A stretch of 64,000 bases of DNA, taken from NCBI GenBank assembly GCA_022702545.1, contig JAHRBC010000003.1, positions 3,596,001 to 3,660,000 on the forward strand. Direction: 5' to 3'. The DNA is from Phycomyces nitens (Eukaryota; Mucoromycota; Mucoromycetes; Mucorales; Phycomycetaceae). The notes below the pieces were generated by a model. It worked only from the letters and a program-made list of their open reading frames with translations. It did no database searches and was not told where the DNA came from. Of the stretch, positions 34,721-45,065 are shown one piece after another (position 1 is the stretch's first letter; each line of letters begins with the position of its first letter). The translations under genes and the position numbers were made by a program.

Positions 34721-36893
34721 ATGGCCATCTTTCAGCGCCTATTCAAAGGATTTCATTATGAGACTGTCCCTTCGATCGGCGAGACTGATGCCATTGTTCC
34801 ATCTATAGTACCGAACATGTCCACCAAAAAGGACTCGAATGAAATCGAGACCCGGGAATCGATTGGATCCCAGTCATCATCTGTCAATGTCCCACCTGTC
34901 AATGCATCATTCTTTACTTATATGCTTGTAATGTGTGTCTGTGTTGGCGGGTTCCTGTTTGGCTATGACACTGGTGGTAAGAATGGCACCAATAGTTGCA
35001 TCTCAGAAGCATAAAAGTCTCGAGTATTTAATGATTCTTGATCTAGTAATCTCTGGTGCACTTCAACCTCTTCAGGAAAAATTTGGTTTGAGCACAGTTC
35101 AAAAGGAATTAGTAGTTGGTGGCACTACTCTAGGGGCAATATTTGGCGGATTTTTTGCTGGTCTGGTAAATATTGATTTAATTTATTGCTATAAAAAAAA
35201 CAACAACAATTAAACAGAAAGACCATTGATATCCAAACCACATTTGTAGCTGTCAGACAAGATGGGAAGAAAGGTAAATAGGGTAGACCTGGCTATCATT
35301 AAATCCAACTAATTTATTGTCCAATAGGTACTGGTCATCATTTCCTCTGTCATCTTTATTGCCGGTGCTCTTATTCTTGCCTTGGCGCCTAGTTATGGCG
35401 TCCTTATTCTGGGTCGATTGGTGGTCGGTGTGGCAGTTGGTGTGGCCTCCATGATTGTCCCAGTTTATGTCAGTAAGTTGGAATTGGAGACAAAACCCAC
35501 AAGGATATTTACTTTTATGTGCACATAGGTGAACTGGCACCAAAACACATTCGCGGTAGATTGACCACTCTCAACACGCTTGTAATCACATTTGGCCAAG
35601 TAATTGCCTATGTCATGAACATTGCCTTTGCTTCTGTTGATAATGGCTGGCGATATATGTTTGGCATTGCTGGCATCCCAGCTCTTTTCCAGTTCATCAG
35701 TAAGTCATAGATATGGACCATATCTTGACTTGAGACTTACTCTATCCTAGTTATGCCATTCTTGCCTGAGTCACCTCGTCGCTCGGTGATAACCAACAAA
35801 ATCGACCAAGCCAAATCAACTCTTCGCAAGATTTATGGGCCTCAAGCAACAGAAGCCTTTATTGAAAATGAAATCCGCTTGATGCTTGATGAGGTGAACA
35901 CTAGCTCTAGTTCAACCTTTAAGGATCTTCTTCACCGTGATACATTTAGGCCGCTCTTGATTGGTAAGTTTGCACTTGATTCTGGAGCTGCTTGGGTCTA
36001 ATGGTTGTTTCTGTAGCCTGTCTGTTACAGGCAGCTCAGCAATTGTCTGGTTTCAATGCTGCTATGTACTATGCCGCAACTATCCTACAGATGGCTGGTT
36101 TCCGTAGCAACCAAAATTCAACAAGTGTGGCTATTATTGTGTCTGTCACAAACATGGTATTCACAGCCGTAGCAGTTACTATCATTGACCGAGCTGGCCG
36201 TCGTCGCATGGTTATCATTACCACATTGATGATGATTGCTGGTCTCATCTCCTTGGGAGCCACATTTGCTGCCCAACAAGGCTTTATCCCCAAGCAAGAC
36301 AGCTGCAGTGGCTATGTAACCCATTGTGCTCGCTGTGTGCTTGATGATCGTTGTGGATGGTCAATCTCAGAAGACGTATGTGTGTCTCTGATAGGCCATT
36401 CTGGTGATATTTATGAGAGTACTACCGGCTGCCCTCCCCGAGGCAATGACCATGCCATCACTGGAATACTACTGACCTCGCTTATTGTCTATGTGGCCAG
36501 TTATGCTCTTGGTCTGGGATATGCTCCGTAAGAACCTATTTATTCTCAAGAAACATTATACTAATATCCATTGTGATTAAGATGGCTTATCCAGAGTGAG
36601 ATGTTCTCAAATTCTGTACGTGGCAAGGCCAATGGTGTATCTACTGCTGTCAATTGGATCTGTAACTTGATCATATCCACCACATTTTTATCCATGACAG
36701 ACACAATGACTTCTGCAGGAACCTTTTGGTTCTATGCTGGTATATCATTTGTCCTTTGGATTGGAATCTACTTTCTTCTGCCAGAGGTAAGCAATTCAAG
36801 AAATCAGAATATCATTCTCGTACTCTTTACTGACTATCTTTGTAGACTTCTGGCAAATCTCTGGAGGAAGTCAATGCGTCTTTTACAAAATAA
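34721..36893 (+). CDS. MFS sugar/myo-inositol transporter (SLC2A13/ITR type)
   Basis: Twelve-helix major facilitator of the sugar porter family, closest in layout to proton/myo-inositol symporters. Exons 34721-34976, 35047-35165, a 24-nt exon 35250-35273, 35328-35472, 35529-35699, 35751-35963, 36017-36527, 36582-36786 and 36846-36893 give 563 residues. Motifs are GGFLFGYDTGVISGALQPL (TM1), LLSDKMGRK (loop 2-3 signature, contributed by the 24-nt exon), GRLVVGVAVGVASMIVPVYV with ELAPKHIRGRL, FLPESPRRSV, DRAGRRRMV, and LPETSGKSLEE near the end. A long TM9-10 loop contains six Cys (CSGYVTHCARCVLDDRCGW and onward), a feature of animal HMIT-like carriers. I infer plasma-membrane inositol or polyol uptake; the substrate is not proven. 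Confidence 0.93.
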
Positions 36894-37461
36894 TATTTTC
36901 CATTATAATATACTTTTACAAACCCAATATAATATTTACTACTACTAATAATAAATATAAAAGTAGACATACACATTCTATTCTATTTATTATTCCCCCC
37001 ACACTTTATATATTTATTTCAAAGAATTTATGGGCGTTGTTGGTGTGAGTATCATTTCTTGATTATTTTGAAACATATGAAGCAGTTGGCCGGGATATAC
37101 AGGAGACTTTGATATTTATTGCTGATACCATTAAAGCCATGTCTCTTTACTAATAGAGTGTTATATAATATGAGAATATATATATAGGGTTTGGAATGAG
37201 ATTGCCTAGATTTAAATGATATGTTTTTCACGTCACAAATGAAAAGTGAGCTTTATATAACCTCTTGGCCCTAATAATGCTCGACTGCATACAATCTGGC
37301 TGACCATATGGCACTTGAGATTGTGTAATTATGCGCCATAATCAAGATGTGTCACGTCTTTCCTTTTACCCATTTCAATCCACTCATCATGCAGTCACAA
37401 AGCTCCGTCCAAAAAAAATGATCTTTTTCACATCTCGTCTCCAATCTCTGTTTTGCTCCCA
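36894..37461. other. Spacer between the MFS transporter and acyl-CoA lyase genes
   Basis: AT-rich 568 bp. A TATATAAC-like element lies near 37253-37260 and pyrimidine-rich sequence lies directly before the next start codon. No coding signal. Confidence 0.4.
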
Positions 37462-39457
37462 ATGTCTACTCAAACTACACCCCCACACACTGCTACCGGT
37501 GCAGAGCTTATCGCCGAGTCTCTAAAGAGACAGGGTGTTGATATAGTCTTTGGAATCGTTGGCATCCCAGTAGTAGAGATTGGTGAGGCCTGTATTAACA
37601 AGGGTATCCAATTCATTGGTTTCCGCAACGAACAATCAGCCGCCTATGCAGCCACCGCGTACGGTTATCTGTCTGGCCGTCCAGGAATATGCTTGAGTGT
37701 TGGTGGACCAGGTGTTGTGCATTCCTTGGCTGGTCTATTAAACTCCAAGATCAACTGCTGGCCACTTGTCCTGCTGTCTGGGTCTGTCGATACCGATCAA
37801 GTGGATATGGGTGCTTTTCAAGAACTTGATCAAGTTGAAGCCTGCAAACCTTACTGCAAGTATGCTTCTCGTCCTACCTCAGTCGACAGGATCCCATTTG
37901 TCATTGAAAAGGCTATCCGCACAGCAATGTACGGCCGCCCAGGAGCGTCCTATGTTGATTTACCGGCCGACTATATCCAGTTTAGAACCACGGAGCCCAA
38001 GTGGATCGAACGCTGCCAGGTTACACGCGTACAAGATACCCCCAGATCAATGGCAAATGACGCCAACATTAAAGAAGCTGCTTCAATTTTGTGTAATGCC
38101 AAGCGACCTTTAATCGTATTCGGAAAAGGGTAATGAATGAGTCCTAAAGAACAAGAGTATACAAAACCAAGAAGATGACCAACACATTACATATTCTATA
38201 GAGCTGCTTATGCCCGTGCAGAAAATGAACTTGGTGCCCTAGTCGAACAGACAAAGATTCCCTTTTTGCCTACTCCTATGGCCAAGGGTCTATTGTCTGA
38301 TGAGCACCCTCTTTGTGTTGCGGCTGCTCGCTCAAAAGCATTGCACGAAGCAGATGTAGTTTTATTGGTTGGTGCAAGACTCAATTGGATCTTGCATTAT
38401 GGACAGTCTCCAAAGTGGTCAAACTCTGTTCGATTTATTCATATTGATGTTTCTCCCGAAGAACTTGGAAACAATGGTGCTGACACCTTACCTCTCTTGG
38501 GCGACATTAGACTTATCCTCAGACAGCTGCTTGCTCAACGGCCAATCCCCCAGCTACACCCCGAAAATCCCTATGTGAAAGGATTGGTTGCAAAGGTGGC
38601 CCAGAATGTAGAAAAGACAAGACTTGCCAGTCTCGAAGGCGACGATACATCGATTCTGAAATATAGAACTGCCTTTAAGGTAATCAAGGATATCCTTCCT
38701 CAAAGGGATATTGTATACGTGAGTGAGGGTGCCAATACGATGGATATCGCGCGTTCGTTCTTTGATGTTCACGAGCCTCGCCATCGTCTGGATGCCGGTA
38801 CTGGAGCAACAATGGGTGTTGGCATGGGCTATGCTATTGCAGGTAAGAATATATCTTTGACTTTAAATGCATAGATTAAGCATATTCAATCAATTGTCTG
38901 TTTTTGTTTTTTTTTAGCCCAAGCATTCTACCGTGATAAACGTGTGGTATCTATCGTCGGTGACTCTGCTTTTGGGTTCAGGTTAGTGGTCTCAAAGCAA
39001 TATATAGATATAGATGAAACCAATTATTTATACTTTGTTGGTAGTGCCATGGAATTAGAGACTGCAATTCGTGCAAAGCTTCCTTTGATTGTAATTGTTA
39101 TCAACAACAATGGAATCTATCACGGTTTAGATGATGATGACTATATACAATCCAAGAAGAACAATTGCCTTCCCCCAACTGCTCTTTCACCCGAGACTCG
39201 TTATGAGCTTCTCTCTGTAGCATGTGGTGGAAAGGGCTGGATGGTCAAGAATCGAGTGGAATTAGCCGATGCTCTCAAACAAGCATTGCTAGCTACAGAA
39301 GAGACCTGTGTTATCAATGTCTTGATTGCACCTGGAGGAAGACAGAAATTGGTAAGCAAAATCAAAGAAATTTCTGTTGAATGTTGAGTTGACCTTTCTA
39401 TACGGTATTTAGGAGTTTGGGTGGATGAAACAAAAGGGAGACAAGGCAAAGATCTAA
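37462..39457 (+). CDS. 2-hydroxyacyl-CoA lyase / oxalyl-CoA decarboxylase (ThDP enzyme)
   Basis: Thiamine-diphosphate enzyme that splits 2-hydroxyacyl-CoA (alpha-oxidation) or decarboxylates oxalyl-CoA; the two activities share one family. Exons 37462-38129, 38202-38842, 38918-38981, 39045-39351 and 39413-39457 give 574 residues. The ThDP-activating Glu is in FIGFRNEQSAAYAATAYGYL (Glu 57). The central domain is present (AKGLLSDEHPLCVAAARSKA, GARLNWILHYG). The ThDP/Mg motif spans IVGDSAFGFSAMELETA to VIVINNNGIYHG, and PGGRQKLEFGW lies at the end. I start at MSTQTTPPHT, the first ATG after a stop-containing leader. The C-terminus GDKAKI is not a canonical peroxisomal SKL-type signal, so peroxisomal location is not supported by sequence. 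Confidence 0.92.
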
Positions 39458-40327
39458 AGTATCATATATGTATCCAAGCACATATTAGAGTAAATAGAGT
39501 TGTAATTACATTGCTTTGCACAACAGCCCATATGTCTCTCTTCTTCTAAAAAAAAACCTCCATGTCTGGTTGTGCCATATTCTGCTTTGAATTTTTGGTT
39601 TATTTGAACGATCAAAAGTTGAACTCTTTTGTAGAAAACATCTTTAGATTCTTTGGTTTATAATCTCGAAATAAAATTGTATAAAACCTCTTTCCTATAA
39701 CTTTCGATTAAATGTATGCTTAACTGTGATATTATGACTTTTATGATATATCTCTAAACTCATGAACCTTGGATATAACAAAAGCATCATTTGCTACTAA
39801 TGTCCTCTAGTATCCCCGTCAACTTGCACTTGGACAAACATTCTTTTTTGAAAAAGTATATCTGTAAGAAAATAATAGAGGAAGACCAACAAAACAAAAA
39901 ATATCTAATAAAAAAAAGGGGGAAAATGCTGGTTTATTATCGTTCCTCCTATAACAATTCTTGGCTAGTTACAATGCTTGGTATATTTTGTTTATTTATG
40001 TATTTCTCTGATAATGTTGTCCGCACAAACCAACACCGAACTCTTCATGGGTAGGTCGATAGAAGATCGATACAGGCCACTTGTAGTTATGTTTCCGAGC
40101 CATTTACGAGTCCCCACAGTTAAAGGAAATATTGGGATATCGTTCTTTAATTTCTAATGATTCCAAAGGGCGTCCGGGTGAAAACAGCTTGAATGATTAC
40201 TTGTATTATTTTCAGGCCGAATCTTGATGATCAGATCATCACAAACTCAAGCTTATTCAACATTCTCTGTGGAATCATGGGAGATTAGGGGAAATGATGG
40301 GAACTTGAAGTAAATCGATTCCATGCA
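39458..40327. other. AT-rich spacer after the acyl-CoA lyase
   Basis: 870 bp between convergent genes with only short frames. No feature recognised. Confidence 0.45.
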
Positions 40328-40675
40328 TCAGCAATCCCTCCATTTCACAAGTACTTTGGAGTTTATTGTTGGCTTGAGATCCAAGATAAATATGTTGTAA
40401 GTAATAGGATTAATAAAAACGAATAATATATTATTTACTTCATTCTTGGAAGAATAGTCGGTTAGGTTCATATCTTTATGATCCATGGCTTTCACCAGAA
40501 TGGACTTTTGATGAACACCATTGAGATGTCTTCGTAATGACCAAGTTTGACCAAAAGTTTTGTTGCATACACGACAGGTAAGGTCCCTTTCCCACAAGCT
40601 AAAGTTGATTTCCCCAGGTCTTTTGGGTGGAGGGCAGTTTACAATGGTTCGCTTTTGTCTTTTCTTTTTTGGCAT
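40328..40675 (-). CDS. Small single-finger C2H2 protein
   Basis: Short nuclear-type protein: a basic start MPKKKRQKRTIVNCPPPKRP (likely nuclear signal) followed by one C2H2 finger CRVCNKTFGQTWSLRRHLNG ending in VH (C-x2-C-x12-H-x4-H). The open frame is 115 residues. An alternative is a GT-AG intron 40438-40373 that removes a very hydrophobic, AT-rich segment and joins YSSKNE to PTINSKVLVKWRDC in frame, giving 93 residues. I find the spliced version more natural. A (TA)n run lies right upstream (40681-40700). No family or target can be named. Confidence 0.55.
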   Translation of the reverse strand: MPKKKRQKRTIVNCPPPKRPGEINFSLWERDLTCRVCNKTFGQTWSLRRHLNGVHQKSILVKAMDHKDMNLTDYSSKNEVNNILFVFINPITYNIFILDLKPTINSKVLVKWRDC

Positions 40676-41900
40676 GATAATATATATATATATATATATA
40701 AGAAGAGAAAAAGAAAAAGGCTTGGATATTATTTTGGTGTTATATGTATTTATGAACCAAGTAGAATTAGCTTGTTATTGTATTTCAGCATCACCAGCAC
40801 GTATTGATACAGACAGCCATACCACTTGTAAAGCTGGTACCAATGGTTTGCTGGTTAATCACAAGGTCCTTTATTAAAGCTATTTATTTTTAATGTATAA
40901 TGAAGAGCAAAAACATATTGTTGAAAAGTGTATTCAATATCCAAAGAGATTCAACTAGATGAAAAAATCAAACCCTTAATTTAATATACAGGTTTATTCA
41001 ATCATTTTGTTGATTCCATAAAATACTTTGAGGATATTCTAAGCGACAAACAATAGGCATGCGTATAAGGACACTGGAATATTGGGTAGGGATATATAAA
41101 CAGCTAGCAGTTTATATCAAGAATCATATATATATATATATCCTCTAATTTGTTCAAGTTAGTTTTTAAGTCATTAATGACCATTGATAAACAAGTGATT
41201 ATCCAAATGATGTTCTTTGAACATAGTGTTGCTTATAAAAGACTTGTCATTTGAACCTGATGGCTTAATTGTATCATCAACCTGGCCACAATACCGTCAT
41301 TGGTAGAGAGTAATGGTATATACACCACTCAAAAGCATATTTTGATGTACCATGTATCATTATAGTGTCCAAGGCACCCTTGCCCATTTAAAGATGCTCT
41401 TTCCTGTATACTTTCAAGGCCATGATGAAATTACTTTTATTTTAACCAGTGTTTTTATTAAAAAAAAGTTCAAGTCCATACTCATTTTATTGGGTCCCTA
41501 CATTTTTTTTTATATAAAGTTTATCAAAGTCTTGTTAAGCTAAAGGGTACCTATGTATTGATTAAAGAGAGCTCTAGGTTCTTTGAAGGATTATTCTTGT
41601 AAATGTTTCCATTTAAATTGAGAATTATGATTCCATGCATACCTTGGAATTACCATTTACTGCTTTAGGTAACTGTGCTTTACAGTGTCTAGGGTTTGAA
41701 AAAAAAACTTCTTATAAAAGATGTGGGATCTTCTATAGATATATATTTACAAAAGTCATCGTCTTATAGTAGGCGTGTAGATTTTGCAGTTGACATCGGG
41801 ATTTAAAGGACCTTGTATTGAACCCAAAATCCCTTTACACTTTCAGGTCAACATGCTGTTTGGATTCCTTTTTCAATACTTTTTAGAGGTCAATTAAATC
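40676..41900. other. AT-rich spacer before the aminopeptidase gene
   Basis: 1.2 kb with (AT)n tracts at about 40679-40700 and 41129-41142 and only short unsupported frames. It holds the promoters of the small C2H2 gene and the aminopeptidase. Confidence 0.45.
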
Positions 41901-44158
41901 ATGTTATCATTCACTCGATCTACCAGAATCAATGTTCAAATGCTCTCTCGGCTAATGTCAACACAACATGGCCAGCGATTAACACGTCTAAGACAAGTCA
42001 TGACTGAATTGCCAAAGCCTCTTGATGCATTGTGAGTGGAAGTAATAGAATGAAACACAACTAAAGTTGAATTAAAGTGTCGTTCCTTCCGAGGACGCCC
42101 ATCAGGTTGGTTAAGAGGACAATTCGAAAATCTATTGTGCTCTAATTATTTATATGCATATATATTAGAGTGAATACACTGCAGACTGTGACAATAGAAG
42201 GGCATGGATATCTGGATTCACAGGCTCTGCTGGTACATGATCGTTCATAGGCTACTTCATACTCACATACGTTTCTACTTAAAGGATGTGCAGTAATTAC
42301 TTCTTCAGACGCCGCATTGTTTACAGATGGCCGATACTTCTTGCAGGCCTCTCAGGAGCTAGGTCCTGAATGGAAATTGATGAAACAGGGCACAGAAAAT
42401 GTGCCTACATGGCAAGAGTATCTTGGAAAACTACCTGTAAACTCAAACATTGGAATTGATACATCTGTAATCACAGCAGGTAGGTTTGGAAATTAGGCAT
42501 ATATTTTGTAGTTTTTGGCGGGATCCAGTACTGAAAACCTGTCTATAGCTGATGCCAAGCAACTGGAAAGGGACTTGGCAAGTCGTGGCTCACATCTAGT
42601 ATCTGTCTCAAACCTTGTGGATATGGTTCGAAATGATCGTCCTAAGCGACCTTCAAACCCTGTCAAGATTCACAGTGAAAAATACGCTGGACTGAGCCAT
42701 CAATCCAAGATTGATCAACTAAGAATAGCTTTGGATGCAAGAAAGTGTCAAGGCACAGTAATCTCGAGTCTTGACGAGATTGCATGGCTCTTGAACCTTC
42801 GTGGATCTGATATTCACTGTTGCCCAGTATTCTTTGCTTACTGTATTGTTACCCAACAGGAAGCCGTACTGTATGTAATGAACAAGGGCAAAGATAATTT
42901 GGCAAAAGACGTAGTTGAACACCTAGACAAGGCAGGTGTTCAAGTACGCGACTATGATGATGTGTTTGAAGATCTAAAGGAAACAACGGGTCGCTTTATG
43001 ATTGACACCAATACCACTAGCCATTCAATACTCCAGGCTCTTGGTTCTGTAAGTATCCATGGCAACGTTATAAATTCGCTTGACTGACCCTTTAAAGGAG
43101 CGTGTACACGAAGATAGTTCGTGGGTCTCTGATGCAAAGGCAATCAAAAACGAAGCTGAACTCTCGGGCATGCGAAATGCACACAAAAGAGATGCAGCTG
43201 CTGTATGTCGCCACTTTGCCTGGTTGTCCAAATCCCTGGCTCAGGGAAAATTGATTCGAGAAGCAGAGGCAGCAATCCACCTTGAGGATATGCGTAAACA
43301 AGATCAATTCTACGTTGGATTGGCGTTTGATACAATCTCTGGAACTGGTCCTAATGGTGCCATTATCCATTACCAACCCCCTTCTTTAAATTCTTCAATT
43401 ATTGATCCCAAACAGATCTATCTGTGTGATTCTGGAGCACAGTACCTTGATGGCACGACAGATATTACCCGCACATTTTTGTTTGATGGACAGCCAACAG
43501 ATTTTCAAAAGAGAGCGTTCACTCGTGTTCTTCAGGCTCATATTTCGATTGACCAGGCAGTATTTCCAAAAGGAACCACTGGTAAATCAAAGCTATCAAA
43601 GACTATTGGGTTTTCATGTGGAATTGTACACAATAGGCTATCAAATTGACTCTTGGGCACGCCAGCCATTGTGGCAGGATGGCCTAGACTATAGACATGG
43701 AACAGGACACGGAGTAGGAGCCTATCTAAATGTCCATGAAGGGCCTCATGGCATTGGCAGCCGTCCTGTATATAAGAAAAACCCTCTCACGCCAGGAATG
43801 GTTGTTACAAACGGTAGGATTATCAAAATAACGAGGCTCTTGATTTCATTTTGACTCTCTTTTTCCAGAGCCTGGATACTATGAAGATGGACAGTTTGGA
43901 ATCCGAATCGAAAATGTTTTGATAGTCAAGCCTAAAGACGTGCCTTATCCTTCAGATACCCCTTTCTATGGATTTGAGCATGTGACATTTGTACCCATGG
44001 GTAGCAGTCTGTTGGATCAAACACTGTTGACCAGACAAAATCAAGACTGGCTTAACAAATACCACGAAGAGTGTAGGGATGTGCTTGAGCCTCTCTTAAA
44101 AGACGATCCTGCTACACTTGAGTGGGTTGAGCAACAAACAGAGACCATCAAAGCCTAA
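41901..44158 (+). CDS. Xaa-Pro aminopeptidase (aminopeptidase P, M24B)
   Basis: Metallopeptidase that removes an N-terminal residue preceding proline. Exons 41901-42031, 42078-42105, 42169-42232, 42285-42483, 42529-43048, 43098-43581, 43637-43813 and 43869-44158 give 630 residues, matching the three-domain cytosolic XPNPEP1 type. The N-terminal domain has [20 protein letters not shown]. All metal ligands of the C-terminal pita-bread domain are visible: Asp 425 ([10 protein letters not shown]), Asp 436 (TTDITRTF), His 500 ([19 protein letters not shown]), Glu 535 (EPGYYEDG) and Glu 549 (GIRIEN). A first Met followed by Arg/Ser-rich [18 protein letters not shown] looks like a mitochondrial presequence, with a second ATG at codon 19 (MSTQHGQRL). 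The roadblock gene begins only 130 bp downstream on the same strand. Confidence 0.95.
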
Positions 44159-44287
44159 TAAAAGTATCAAGGTTGTGGAATAACGATATATAAATAAAGC
44201 CAGAATAAGATACAATTCAAATCAAAAACTCCGGTGAACTTGAGTCTATTTTTTTCTCTTGTTCTTTTGTTCATCCGTACATTAAGC

Positions 44288-44777
44288 ATGGTAAACAGAA
44301 AGAAATAGAATTTGTGATTTGATGAGATCTTTGTCTCTTATTGCTCATTAGCCTAACGAGGTCGACGACACATTAAAACGCCTGTCAAACCGTAAAGGTG
44401 TCAAGGGTGTGGTCATTCTGAATGGTGACGGCCAAGCTATTCGGTCCACACTTGATTCAGAGTTGACAGCAAAATACGGTCGATTGATCTCAAGCCTTGT
44501 ACAGCAGACACGCACAACCATCAGCACATTGGATGACCAGGTAGACCTCAACATTGCAAGAAGAAGAAGACAAAAAATCTTATTCTCCAACCCCTTTAGA
44601 ATGATCTTACGTTTCTGCGCGTACGAACAAAGAAGCATGAGATTATGATCGCACCTGGCAAGTCATTCAATGCATCTTTCTATAACGCTCTAAAATTCTG
44701 TCTCTAACCATTTTTTGTTAGACCGTGAATATCTCTTGATTGTTGTTCAGAATCCACTAGAGACCATGCAAGCCTAG
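44288..44777 (+). CDS. Dynein light chain roadblock (LC7/DYNLRB)
   Basis: Cytoplasmic dynein light chain of about 100 residues that dimerises on the intermediate chain. The best model has four exons: 44288-44290 (only the ATG), 44352-44540, 44600-44657 and 44722-44777, giving 101 residues. The protein reads [60 protein letters not shown] and [16 protein letters not shown], clearly roadblock. Intron 1 starts directly after the ATG (ATG|GTAAAC). Intron 3 has a GC donor (CTG|GCAAGT). Phases agree throughout. The gene is tightly packed between the aminopeptidase and the hexosaminidase on the same strand. Confidence 0.93.
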
Positions 44778-45065
44778 GCCATCAGATCTTTCAGGATGCT
44801 ACCAATGGAAAAAGAAAACACAAGCCTAATCTCGGTTTGTTTCTATTGTATACCCTTGCTCTCTTTAATAAATATACGCCAAATACTCCTGAAAGAGACC
44901 ATACTATATTCCAAAGTGACAAACCAACCAAATAAAAATAAGAATGGGCTTTACCATCACTTTTCCAAGTTCTTAACAGTCACAACTCAGAAAAGGAAGA
45001 CTCCAGGATGGATCGTGATGATGGTCGTACACCCCTTTTCTCTATTTTTTTCTTCTTTGAACATT

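Noticed and set aside
34721..39457. Inositol-type transporter plus acyl-CoA lyase as a metabolic gene cluster
   Set aside because: Same strand and adjacent, but no shared pathway is evident and the surrounding genes are unrelated housekeeping functions.
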